Part shown: positions 11,396 through 22,700 of the stretch, one piece after another
How the letters are laid out: each line of letters starts with the position of its first letter
Numbering within the stretch: position 1 is the stretch's first letter
From: Erpobdella octoculata
Lineage: Eukaryota; Annelida; Clitellata; Hirudinida; Erpobdellidae
Reading direction: 5' to 3'
DNA: 64,000 bases
NCBI GenBank assembly: GCA_963978895.1
Contig: OZ022247.1
Span: 5,981,437 to 6,045,436, forward strand
Program-made: the position numbers and the translations under genes
The notes under the pieces: model-generated
Told to the model about the DNA's origin: nothing
Seen by the model: only the letters and a program-made list of their open reading frames with translations
Database searches by the model: none

Positions 11396-11859
11396 GAATC
11401 CTAGATAGAACTACTGGATGTGAATCTCGTTAGCGCTAGTTACCTACTAAGGGCTATCGCGACGGGGAACGGACATTTCCCCCCCGGACATTCCCCCCGG
11501 ACATTCCCCCCCGGACATCCCCCCGGACATCCCCCCGGACATTCCCCCGGACATTCCCCCCGGACATTCACCCCCCGGACATCCCCCCGGACATCCCCCG
11601 GACACCCCCCGGACATTCCCCCCGGACATTTCCCCCCGGACGTTTCCCCCCCGGGGTAGGACAATTCCCCCCTGGAGAGAGAATATACTTTTATAGTGGG
11701 GCAGTATAGTTAGACTTGCCGACGTTTTTTGAAGAAAATCCATTTGTTTGTCGCCTAAATAGTTCATTGCATAATGGTATAGATAATATAAATCGAGGCA
11801 GTATCATATGAGTAATTGTATGTAATCAATTTTATTGTGGCTTAAGTATTTCTCTTTCA

Positions 11860-11949
11860 ATAAACTTTTTCATTCTACTTGGATAAGATTAAAGTGGACT
11901 ACGATTAAGCCACCCTTTGATCTTATCCAAGTAGAATGAAAAAGTTTAT
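11860..11949. repeat. 35-bp inverted repeat with 20-bp loop
   Basis: The left arm (11860-11894) and right arm (11915-11949) are complementary over about 35 bases with two mismatches, around TTCATTCTACTTGGATAAGA. The hairpin lies just upstream of the transposase fragment inside the MULE relic and probably marks a rearrangement joining internal sequence in inverted orientation. Confidence 0.9.
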
Positions 11950-11963
11950 CATTACCTTATCAG

Positions 11964-12456
11964 AAAAATACCACAAGACGATGACCTGGAAGCTCTGGAA
12001 TTATTCGTAAATTACTTTGATGCCACTTATGTTTCCGGAACGAAAAGACGTGTCAAACGTCCAGGAACTGGCGATGGAATTCCAAAACTGAACTTACGTC
12101 GGAAGCCGCCATTGCTCCCGCCACCGCTTTGGAACGTTCATGAAGCAACTTTAACAGGGGGTGATCGAACCAACAATATATGCGAGTCCTGGAACTGTGG
12201 GTTTTCTAGCTTTGTTGGTCATCGTCACCCCTCATTGTGGACGCTCATAGAAGCGCTTCAGCAGGACGAAGCAATGGCGTCAACCTCAATCCTAAGGGAG
12301 GCTCTAGGAGAACCACCAGCCAAGAGAGTAAAGCGATCGACGAAGGCGCTTCAATCGGCTCTTTTTTCGTTAACGGATGCACGCCGAAAAAACATAAAAA
12401 CATTGGAAGATGTCCTAGAGGGTCTAGGACACATTATTCGTTTTAACAATATTTAA
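11964..12456 (+). pseudogene. MULE transposase C-terminal fragment
   Basis: After an acceptor-like TTATCAG (11957-11963) an open frame runs to TAA at 12456. It reads LFVNYFDATYVSG, then PPLWNVHEATLTGGDRTNN, then CESWNCGFSSFVGHRHPSLW. The order Y-F-D-x-T-Y / W-N-V / R-T-N-N-x-x-E-x-W / H-P-x-x-W is characteristic of the end of Mutator-like (FLYWCH-associated) transposases. The catalytic core and zinc finger are absent, removed or replaced by the hairpin rearrangement. It cannot encode an active transposase. Confidence 0.8.
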
Positions 12457-12789
12457 ATGTAACCAATAAATGTTTAATAATTTAAAAAGGTGTTTGTGTT
12501 TCTTGGAAAAACTTGTGAAATTTAACTCTGCCTTGTCCTACCTCGTGGGGTGAGAATTATCATACTCATGGCGGCGGAATGTCCGGAGTGGAATGTACAC
12601 AATTCACGCACACACATATTTATGGCATGCAAGAAAACACTCTTGCAAAACCACAAATTCATACTACTACATAACCACAGGGGGGGAATGTCCTACCTTG
12701 GGGGGGATGTCCTAGGGTCTGTCGGGGGGGGGAATGTCCGGGGGGGGGGGGAAACGTCCGGGGGGGGAATGTCCTACATTCATCGCGAC

Positions 12790-14095
12790 AATGCGGCAAT
12801 CGCACAAGCGCTGCTAATAATGAACTATTTTATTCTATTTATTTCAACAATAACCACAATTACTTGGTTTTTCTTTCAATTTTAAACTATATTAGTTTTA
12901 AGCAAATAAATAATGACACGACACATAGTCCATCTTTATGATTTTTTTACAGAAATTTACAAGTATTAACACAAAATTACACATATCCACAAAGTTCCAG
13001 TCAACTCTAGCATTAGTTATGGTCTTATTTTCTTGACAGTTTTTGAAGTTTTTGCTTCTTGTTTGTTTGTTCTTTACTTTCAAAGTTTCCTTTGCCAGTC
13101 AGTTTTTTGACAAGATTTTTAGCAACACAGTTGAAAAAAAAACGGTATACTATGAGCGCTTTGAGATCATGTCCTTTAAAGCAATAATTGTCCACTGCTA
13201 GCTGAAAACCGTCCTCTAGGAGACCATGAATTATCTAATATCAAAATTAAAACGGCGGGTCACAGCAGAGTCACGTGCCCTCTCAAATTATGGATATTCC
13301 CGGTCTTGCTTGTTTGCTTGAATGTATGCAAACTTTGAAAACGAAAATTAACGGTTTTACAATCGAGCTTAAAATTGGAATATAGACTTGCTAATGCTTG
13401 ATAATGCATTGTATCAAAATTTAAAAATTTCCCTTAAAAATAATTAATTTTACTTTTTATAAAAACAACAAATCGAAGATAATCATAAAATTATCTACAT
13501 TTAAGAATTAAAAATTATTTGTTTTTAAAAAAGTTTTATATATTGAAATGCCGCCGAATCCTGAAATAAAGTAGATTTGTGAAAAAACTCGTTTTTTACG
13601 GTCTAGGTTGTTAGCTTTAGAATTTGACAGTCACCTCTAGGTATGTTGTAGAGGTTAAAAAATTGTATAAATCTAGAGAAAAACGTCTTTTAGTGCACAA
13701 GAAAAATGTGGATTTAATTTTTTTTAATTAAAAAAAAACTGACAAATCTTCAAATTCAAGAAAGACATAGGTACACACACTTGATACGTCAACCAACTAA
13801 TTAGAAATAGAAATAACCACAAAAAAACCGAGTACCTACTAATTATTCATTAAACGTTTTTGAATTATTATTTTTATGTGATTCTAAATTCAATGAAATT
13901 ATTTTTGATGCGTTTCTTAAAGATTTTCAGTGAAGAAAAACTGAATAGAATTTTTTTTAGCTTCATTTGTCTTTAATGAAAGCCGTTAAACATGTGCGGG
14001 GTGCATGGGTGTCGATGGGTGAATATCGTGGACGTGTATGTAACTATAGTATGGGTTGTATATGACTGGATATTGTACGCATTATGTATGTGTTA
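12790..14095. other. Intergenic, no gene seen
   Basis: AT-rich sequence with short open frames only and poly-A/T runs. No family resemblance was found for any open frame, and no repeat unit stands out. Confidence 0.5.
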
Positions 14096-14103
14096 GTAGA
14101 GTC

Positions 14104-15034
14104 CATGGATTGTTTTAAGGAATTTTTTGGACTCCACCTTTCCTAAAATGTTGAAAAAGTGAGCGAAGCGAGCCATAAGCGACTAGGGGGTCTGGGGGAA
14201 CGTTGTAAGCTTTTGGGAGCATTTGGGTCTAAATGGACTATAATGGAGCCCACTTTTGGACACTCTGAACGGCATTTTATGTTGTAAAATTTTTAAAAAG
14301 ACATTGTTCCAAGCATTATTTTATAAGTATTACAAAAAAATTTCGCGAAAGAGTATCCGATAATCCGATGGCCCTTGGCCTTTTATTAAAAACCTTTATT
14401 TAGGTTACAATCTCTGTTTGTGTGTGTGTCTTTCTCTGTACGCAAATCTTACAAGTAAAACTTAACCAGCTTTTTGACTAGCTAGGAAACTGAAACTTTC
14501 AGCATAGCTTTATATTGGATGGCAATACATGATTCAGCTGACAAAACAAAACTTAATATGAAAATCTTAAATCGAGTGTATTTGAAATCAAAGTTTGTGT
14601 TGAAAAACTTATTTTTTTCCTATACTTGTTGTTCTTTTCCTTCTTATTTACACAATTTAATCGAATTTATTTTAATTAAAATTCAATAAAAATTTAACCG
14701 AGTAGTGTGCCATCTTCTGCACTCTAAAACTGGAAATACAAAGTTCAGAGAAGTACAATTTTAAAAGTGATTTCAGATAACTAAATTATAGATATTAAAT
14801 TAAAATATTGGTTAATTAAGAGTCTTGTTTCTGTTGCTGAAATCTAGAAATAAAACAAAATATAAATATAAATAAAATTCTAAAATTGAAGTAATTTCAG
14901 CGAAGAGACTTTAAACAAGATAAAATTGGACTCCACATTTTCATGCCTTGGAGTCCACAATTGTTGGTTTGGACTCCACAAAATTGGTTGGACTCCACAA
15001 AATTGGTTGTACTCCACCCTTAAAATAATGCCTG
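14104..15034. mobile_element. hAT-type MITE with perfect 8-bp target duplication
   Basis: The terminal inverted repeats are CATGGATTGTTTTAAGG and, at the other end in reverse complement, CAGGCATTATTTTAAGG. Both are flanked by GTAGAGTC (14096-14103 and 15035-15042). The subterminal parts contain repeated GGACTCCAC words (14131-14140, and four or more near 14930-15020). No transposase is present. A copy of repeat R1 is nested at about 14389-14632, so the original MITE was about 690 bp. Confidence 0.85.
14389..14632 (+). repeat. Dispersed repeat R1, copy B
   Basis: It matches the R1 family from TTTATTTAGGTTACAATCTC to the TTTTTTCCTATACTTGTT end. It sits inside the hAT-type MITE and is therefore younger than that insertion. 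The TG run is short here. Confidence 0.8.
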
Positions 15035-15042
15035 GTAGAGTC

Positions 15043-16150
15043 TAGTACGTGTACGGCTGGTACGTGTATGTCTAGTACGTGTATGGCTGGTCAAGTTTTA
15101 CATCCTAAAAAATTAAAAACAGTTTTATTTGTGATTATGACCAAAGTGCTCAAAAGATATATTTTCTAATATTGTCTCAGCGAATAGGTTGACTAATGTT
15201 GTGAGAAAAATGATTCCGGATGCTGTAAGATCAAGTCCTTACGTCCTAACTGTCTCATGACTCTGAAAATGAACCGACTGGTCTGAAAGATGAAGACCTG
15301 ATTGATTGATGAATAAAAAAAAGACTGAATAAAAATAAGGTTTATAAATAAGCTTGCTGTAACATTGAAAAAGTGTTATAATTGTACGGCGGTCTACTAA
15401 AAAGCAACAAGAAGACAATTCATGCACGCAAATCCGTTTTTAGATGAGAGGTATAATTTGTCACATGCAAATATGCGCCACAGTGTTTATTTCTGTCACA
15501 AGCAAATATGAGCCACAGTGTTTATTTCTGTGAGAAACAGAAAACAGCATGCAATAGTTTTTAAGATGCCAACTTCTTCAGCTATCACATTTTAATGATC
15601 TATTTGATTCTAACTATTTTCAGCTATAAGTTTTAGTACACTCTGCGAAAGGAAATAAATCTTAGAGTGGTCATTAATCATAGGTTAATCATTAAAATGA
15701 AATGCTTTATGGTTTGGAAAAAAATACAAAAGTTATTTAATTTTTGAGCCAATTAATTATATTCTTTCAATTTATAATCAAGTGCTATTTCATTTTTTAT
15801 GGGTATAAAAACTCAGTTTGTCGATGTTTTTGGAAACATTTAGTTCATTCAGAGTTGTTTTTGGAGCACTTAATGTATGAATTACATACTTATTGAAAAC
15901 ATCAATTTTTAAACATAATTAAAAATACTTTTTTTAATAAGTTACTTTTAATCTTTTTTAAATCTTATTTATTTGTTTTCATTTCAAATAGAGGATTAAT
16001 TTAGTCTTCACAGCTTTAAAGACTTTAAAGCGCTATATATACATTATTATTTTTTTTAAATGATAACTTCTTACTTTGTAATAAAGATTTTTTTAAATTT
16101 TTATTAAGAAAAATTCACTATTGAATGCAAAAAATTCTGTTGTTTTAAGC
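15043..16150. other. Region upstream of the GPCR gene
   Basis: It contains four spaced AGTACGTGTAYGGCTGGT-like words (15040-15092) and a 38-bp direct duplication around GCCACAGTGTTTATTTCTGT (15476-15532). The GPCR promoter and 5' UTR should lie toward the right, but no core element could be assigned. Confidence 0.45.
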
Positions 16151-17443
16151 ATGAATTTCAGTTCCGACTCTAACTCGACTTCGAGCCATCCAAATGCTAC
16201 AATCACCACAATAGCAGTTTTTCAAACAAGGTTGATGTCGTATTTGAAGCCACCTTACACAATAATTGGGATTTACTCTGCTCTGGCCAACAGCCTAGTT
16301 CTTGGAGTTATTTTTTCTTTTCAAAGCCTGCTGAACAAGCAGATTTCTACAGCAAGTAGCACTTACCACATCTGCTGGCAGGTTTTGACAAACGTTTTGA
16401 ATTCAGAAATATTTTATGATAATTTATAAAACAAATTGCGTTTTCCGTCATTAAGCAGTCAAATTCACTTTATAATAATACAGGCATTTGTGGACGGATT
16501 GATTGGATATCTTCTACTTCTCAACTCTTGGACTGAAGACGATGGTTTACCAATGCTAACTCCTGGAAACATTTGGCACGAATTTGTTTGTCGTATGTGG
16601 TACAGCAAAATCATTTTGTCCAGTGCCATGGATCTGTCTGTTTTATCGGTACTTATGCTGAACTTTGAAAGATATCTGGCTATAGTCCATCCTTTGTTTC
16701 ACAGAAAAAAGTTTACTCATAACAGGAAATTTTCTCAAATAATGATTGCAACGACCATTGTTATTGCCATTGCATACAGATTCCAATTTGGCATATTGAC
16801 CGGTAGGATACTCAGCGACGGTAGATGTGCAGCTTTTATGGAGAAAATCAGCCCTTCATATCAGATATTCATGGGGGTCATGACATTTTTCATCAACTAC
16901 GTCATGCCGCTCAGCGTGACGGTTTTTTTCTACACCAGCATGGCTTTCATGCTTCACCATAAAATCTCGCCCACAAAAATATTTTTGTCGGAAAGAAATT
17001 CTACGTCAAATATCAATGTCTTTACAGTTGATTCGTCTGATCTGGATAGAAGTAGTTCTGACGTAACTGTTACGCCAACGACGGATGATAGGAAACACGA
17101 TGTTCATCTGACAAGAAATGTGGAAGCCAGCAGAGATGTCTCCGATCCTAAAAGAGTTGAGCCAACTACTAATTTGGACATGATTCGAGCAAGAAATAAC
17201 GTTTTGAAAACTTCAGCTCTATTGTCATTATCTTTTGTAGTCTGCTGGTCGTGCAACCAGTTTTATCGCGTTTTGTTCTACTTCGGTGTAATACCTCTTG
17301 GGTATTTGATTGAAATTTATCATTTTTCAGTCAGCATGGTTTTTCTCAACAGCTGCATAAATCCATCTATTTATTGCATAAAGTACAAACCGCTTCAGAA
17401 CTGCGTTAAAATAATTTATGCTAAAGTTAGAAAATTGTTCTGA
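16151..17443 (+). CDS. Rhodopsin-class (class A) GPCR, 2 exons
   Basis: A seven-transmembrane receptor of about 396 residues encoded by exons 16151-16381 and 16484-17443 (phase-0 GT-AG intron after ...HICWQ). The N-terminus has three N-glycosylation sequons (NFS, NST, NAT). TM1 carries the conserved Asn (ALANSLVLGVI), TM2 the Asp (AFVDGLIGY), and the TM3 start a Cys (FVCRMW) that can pair with GRC in the second extracellular loop. TM3 ends ERY and TM7 ends NPSIY. The third intracellular loop is long, Ser/Thr-rich and charged. In TM6 the usual CWxP motif reads CWSC, with no proline, and the TM4 tryptophan is missing. The start is the first ATG in frame. The ligand class could not be recognised; a peptide or lineage-specific receptor is possible. 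Confidence 0.88.
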
Positions 17444-17635
17444 AAAACTTTGGCAGATTACCAATTTGAGACAATTTATTATCAGTTGAACAATCATAAC
17501 AGGAAATAAGCCCCTAAAACAATTTTTAAATATTTGTTTTCAGTGTTTAGATTCAGATATTCTGTTAGCTTTTCAATAAAATACATTTATATTTGATAAG
17601 TCACGCTTTGATCTGAAAAATTTTAACTTTATATT
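17444..17635 (+). other. 3' region of the GPCR gene
   Basis: Short AT-rich stretch after the stop codon. AATAAA at 17575-17580 is a plausible polyadenylation signal about 130 bp after the stop. Confidence 0.5.
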
Positions 17636-17900
17636 CACAAACTTTTATTTAGGTTACAATCTCTGTTTGTGTGTGTTTTTTTCTGTACGCAAATCTTGCA
17701 AGTAAAATTTAACCAGCTTTTTTGACTAGCCAGGAAGCTGAAACTTTCAGCATAGCGGAAAAAAAAGTTCATCATTGGATGACAATACATGATTCAATTA
17801 AAAACAATTAATTTGAACATCTTTCGTATTTCTAAATCGAGTGTATTTCAAATCATAATTTGTGTTGAAAAGCTCTTTTTTCATTTACTTGTTTATTTTG
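17636..17900 (+). repeat. Dispersed repeat R1, copy C
   Basis: Full-length-looking copy beginning ACAAACTTTTATTTAGG and ending near TTTACTTGTTT, with a short TG run and a small insertion after AGCATAGC. It lies just 3' of the GPCR. Confidence 0.85.
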
Positions 17901-18370
17901 TTGTGGTTGATTTAACATCCTTTTCGGATTTTATTCAATTTGGACGGTGATCTAATTTATTTTAAACTAGCAGTGCCCGTAGCGGCTTCGCTCGCATGAA
18001 ATTAGAGAATTTGAACCGTGCATCCATAGGTGTCGGCTCGGCCCGTCGACAACTTGGCCCAGCCCGTTTCAAAACTAAAATTCCTGGCCCGACACGGCCT
18101 GTCTTATTTGGGCCCGGCCCGTTTTTACAGGCCTAGAAATTCTATATACTTGATGAAAAACTTCGCCCGTCCCACCTTGACTTCAGGTTTGGCCCGGCCC
18201 GTCTGAAGACCCTAAAATCACTAAAATGTCTATATGCTTAGTGAAAAATCTCGACCCATACCACCTTGATTTAAGGTTTAGCCGGGCCCGTAAAAAGACC
18301 CTAAAATAACGGCTCAGCTACTTTTAACCGGCACAAAACCTCAAAGTACTAAGTTTTACATCTGTAATGC

Positions 18371-18965
18371 TTGCAGTTGTTGAGTAGCAGTTATTTTGAA
18401 ATCAAATAACCCTTATTTTGACCCCACATTTGAAGTCATGGAAACCAAATTTTTAATAAATGGTAAAACACGTATATCATTATTTCTGGAGTAAAAACCA
18501 AATACTAATTTTTACTCTTGTAGCATCTACAGTTTTCAAGTAGCAGTTACATTAAAAACCAAATAACCTTATTTTCCACCCCACATTTGAGGTCCGGAAA
18601 CCAAATTTTAAAAAAATGGTAAAACACGTATATCTTTATTTTTAGAATAGAAACTAAATACTAATTTGTACATCTGTGGTATTTACAGTTTTTGAGTAGC
18701 AGTTACTTTAAAAAACAAATAACCCTATTTTCCACCCCACATTTGAAGTCCTGGAAATCAAATTTTCAAAAAATGCTAAAACAAGTAATTCATTATTTTT
18801 GGAGTAGAAACTAAATACTAATTTTTACTCCTGTAGCATTCACAGTTTTTGAGTAGCAGCTACTTTAAAAACCAAATAACCCAATTTTCCAACCCACATT
18901 GGAGGTCCGGGAAACCGAATTTTCAAAAAATAGTGAAACACGTATCTTTTTATTTTTCAAGAAGA
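18371..18965 (+). repeat. 155-bp tandem repeats inside H2
   Basis: Four diverged units, with starts near 18375, 18530, 18687 and 18842, each containing GAGTAGCAGTTACTTTAAAA, CCACCCCACATTTGAAGTC and GGTAAAACACGTATATC. They look like internal repeats of the Helitron, not a gene. Confidence 0.85.
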
Positions 18966-19673
18966 ATCCATATACCAAATTTCAAAATCTCCTCATTTTT
19001 GGTTATCGAGATATACATTGTTTTAGAAAAAAGTTTGTTTTCCAGTTTCTTCTCCTCAGGAGCAAAATTTTCAAAAATCCTTTCTTAGTGAATGCTTACG
19101 CAATAAAAGTAATATAAGTTTCAATATTCACGTTCCTAGGATGAGGCGTTTGAGCTCGGCGTTGATTATCAGTCAGTCAGTCAGGACATGTTCTTTTATA
19201 TATATACTAGCGGGGTTACCCGGCGTTGCCCGGGGTTTTTAGAGGTTTTTCTAATGTTTGTTTCTCTCGCTCCCGTTTCCTTCTCCACTTTCCCGTTTTC
19301 GTCGCGTTCCCGGTCGCTTTTCCGCTCTCGGTCGTTTTCCAGCTCCCGGTCGCTTTCCCGCTCAGAAGTTTTGTTATCGATTTTCTCTTTTGCTCGCGTT
19401 TCCTTCCAAGCTTGCTCTCCCGATTCCAGTCGCTTTCCGCGTTCCCGGTCGCTTTCCCGTTCCCGGTCGTTTTCCCGTTCCCGGTCGCTTTCCCGTTCCC
19501 GGTCGCTTTTCCGTTCCCGCTCACGCTTGCTCTCCCGTTCCCGGTCATGCTTGCTCTCCCATTCCCGGTCACGGTTGCTCTCCCGCTCCCGTTCACGCTC
19601 ATTTTCTTTTTTCCATTCTTTCATAACTTCTGTTAGCCTATAAAACGTAAAATAGATTTGCTAAGACTATATA

Positions 19674-19702
19674 TTATTATTATTATTATTATTATTATTA
19701 AA
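19674..19702 (-). repeat. LINE 3' (TAA)n tail
   Basis: About ten ATT triplets on the plus strand immediately 3' of the LINE on its own strand. Such short tandem tails mark the 3' end of many CR1/L2-type LINEs and show that the 3' end of the LINE is intact. Confidence 0.85.
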
Positions 19703-19764
19703 TGTAAATTTATAATGCGCTTTTTTTAAAAAGTCACAAAAGCGCGTCGCGTCAAATCATAAAT

Positions 19765-22700
19765 TTAGGAATAAAGTTCGGTCTTAAGCAGCTTCCTGAA
19801 ACCGCCGAGGTCCAAAGCTGGATTCCTCAGGTCAGTAGATAGGCTGTTCCAAACAACTGGACCAGCAGTAGAGAATCCGCGCCTGCCGAGAGTCGTTGTC
19901 TTTGACGATGGAACGAACAAGTCACCAGCCGCCGCCGATCGAAGGTGGGACCGACCAGCAAGCGTTGAGATCGGTACACACAATTGCTGCAGGTAGACCG
20001 GAGCCGTGTGGTGGAGGCACTTGTATACCATCAGGCCCAACTTGAACTGAATTCTCTGCGGGAAAGGAAGCCAGTGAAGTTGCGTCCGCATGAGATCTGA
20101 TACGGGGGACCAGCCGGGCAGCTGAAGAACAAGACGAGCGGCTGCTCGGAGAATGGATTGGAGCCTGTTGATTTGAAACTGTCTAAGTCCGGCCATGACA
20201 CCATCACAGTAATCAAGCCGGCTGTGCACGAGTGCTCTGATGAGTGAATGGGCGGAGTCCGTGGTGAGGCTACGGCGGACGACGCGCAGTTGACGGAGAT
20301 GATAGAAGCATGAACGAGTAAGATGAGAGATGTGTGCTTCCATGGACAAGCTACTGTCGACCATCACGCCAAGATTACGAACATAAGTGGAGGGCCTGAC
20401 TGAGACACCAGCGATGACCAGATCCCCCTTCGGACAGAAGCTGAGTCGACCAGGCGAGCCCAACCAGATCATTTTGGTCTTAGAAGGATTGAGTTGCAAG
20501 CGATTGCTCGCCATCCAAGTGCCAATCTCGCTGATACATGCAGACATCCTAGGGACCAGATCGGAACACGACGCTGGCGGGGAATGATCGTAAATCTGCA
20601 GGTCGTCAGCATAAGAATGGACAGAAAACCGATGTTTCGTGGCAATATGTAGGACGTCCGCGGAATAGAGAAGAAACAACAACGGGCCCAGAACGGATCC
20701 CTGCGGGACGCCACACAGGACAGAGGTAGGCGTGGACAAAACACCTCCGGAGCGGATGCAGTGGGACCGATCAGTCAAATAGGAACGAAACCATTCGAGG
20801 ACGACGTCTCCGAAACCATACGAGAAATGGAGCCTGTTGACCAAAATTTGATGGTCAACAGTGTCGAAAGCAGCGGAGAGGTCCAGAAGTCCCAGTAGCG
20901 TGATCCGACCCGAATCAGCCGCAGCGTAAATATCAGACAGTACCTTCAGGACAGCAGTTTCAGTGGAGTGCTGATTTCTGTACGCCGACTGAAACATCGG
21001 GAGAAGGTTGTTTTCACCGAGGTAGATGTTTATCTGGGCGGCTACGCATCGTTCCATTAGTTTTGACAGATAGGACAGATTCGAGATTGGGCGGTAGTTA
21101 CCGGTGTTGAGCGGATCTAGATTCGGCTTCTTCAGGATCGGTGTGATGACAGCATTTTTCTGGGCAGGAGGAAACTGTCCCCGCTCTAGCGATGAATTTA
21201 CCAGGAATGTCACAAACGGTGCCAGTTCACAAGAGTATTGCTTGATCATCCATGTCGGTATTGGGTCCAGGGAACAATTTTTGTTTGGTGAAGATTTGAT
21301 GAGCCGGGTAATGTCGTCGACACTCACAGGTTTAAACCTCTGCAGGTCGCAGGAACAACAGCCGGGGTCGAATCGTGGACTGGAAGCATGTGACGTAGAC
21401 TGGCGGATATCTCTTATCTTATCATTGAACGCTCTTGAGAAATCATTGGCTGTAAGATCTTTTGGCGAAATCGGGTTGCTCCGAACCCGACCGAGCACCC
21501 CAGATAATGTCCGCCATAATCTCCCAGGACTCCCTCGGCTGTCGTCAATCTTCATCTTCCAGTAGAGATTTTGTTTCTGTCTGTAAAGGTCATGAGACGT
21601 TCGCACGTGGTTGATCCATGAAGTGCGATCGATGGGATCTTGTGTTCGTCTATAACGTCTTTCTAACTTCCTCGATCTTCGTTTTAAGGCAGCGCATTCA
21701 GAGTCGAACCATGGGGTGAGGGGCCGGTCGCGCAGCCTGGCAACACGAGGCGGGGCATGTTTGTGAAGAAGTGATGACAAGGTTGTGTCGAAGGTCTCAA
21801 GAACCTGACTGATTGACATCGTCTCATAGACCGCCGGATTACACAGAGAACTTCCCTGTAAATCAGAACGGAATTGCTCTGGGTCGAAACTTCTCCAAGC
21901 CCGGGTGTTGACGTCGATAAGCAGCGGGGGAGGATGACGGACCGGGATCCGGAAACGCACAAGCGAGTGATCTGACACCTGTGGTAGATCAACGATGATA
22001 GATGGAGGGGGAAGATCTGATCGGGTAATGACCAAGTCCAGAGTGTTACCATGCGTATGCGTAGGGCCGACGACAGACTGAATAAATCCAAATGAACGTA
22101 TGAGGCTGAGAAAACGGATGGAGTGGGGGTCATTAGAGATGTTGACCCTGACGTTAAGATCGCCGGTAATAATGATTTGGAGGTTGTAAGTTGCCAGGGT
22201 TTCCAATATGCTTTCAAGCTCCGTGAAGAACAAATCACTCACAGGATTGCCTCCAGGGCGGTATATCACCACAAAGATAAAATTCGTTTTCAAAGACGAA
22301 AACATTATAGACGTGATCTCGAATGTAGCTGGCTTGGAACCCAGAGAGTGTGGCTTGGCAGATAGCGTGTCCTTGTAAATAACCGCAATTCCACCATATG
22401 TGCGACCCGTTTCATCAGACCTTCTGGCGGATTCGATGCAACGGTAGCCGGGCAAAGTAATCTTTTTCAGTGCAACATCTTCATAACTCTCGTGCCAGGT
22501 TTCAGTTAAGCCGAGGATTGATAACTTGTTTTCATTTATGATATTCGCAACGATATCAGTTTTGTTTCTAATAGACCTAACATTGAGACATGCAGCGGGG
22601 ATAGATTGCCCGGCTAGACCAGAGTAAGATTCGCGTTCAGTGGTTGGTCCCAGATGACGATAGCAGCGGTCGACTCCAGAAGAACTACAATTTTTCTTGA

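Larger units (their letters stand above)
11464..12781 (+). mobile_element. MULE-type DNA transposon relic with G-tract terminal repeats
   Basis: Both ends are inverted versions of GGACATTCCCCCCCGGACRTT. The left end has about a dozen C-tract/GGACAT units (11472-11672) and the right end G-tract/ATGTCC units (12670-12775). ATCGCGAC directly flanks both sides (11456-11463 and 12782-12789) and is a candidate 8-bp target duplication, although its TCGCGA core is palindromic. Inside is the C-terminal part of a MULE transposase. The C/G runs of 5-12 bases make both termini potential G-quadruplex formers. Confidence 0.75.

Noticed and set aside
11420..11767. Gly/Pro-rich open frames on both strands
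   Set aside because: They are translations of the C-tract terminal array of the MULE relic.
16121..16150. Upstream start for the GPCR
   Set aside because: It would need a TTG start. The first in-frame ATG at 16151 gives a normal glycosylated N-terminus.
20031..22365. Several open frames overlapping the LINE on both strands
   Set aside because: They are shadows of the 1036-codon ORF2.
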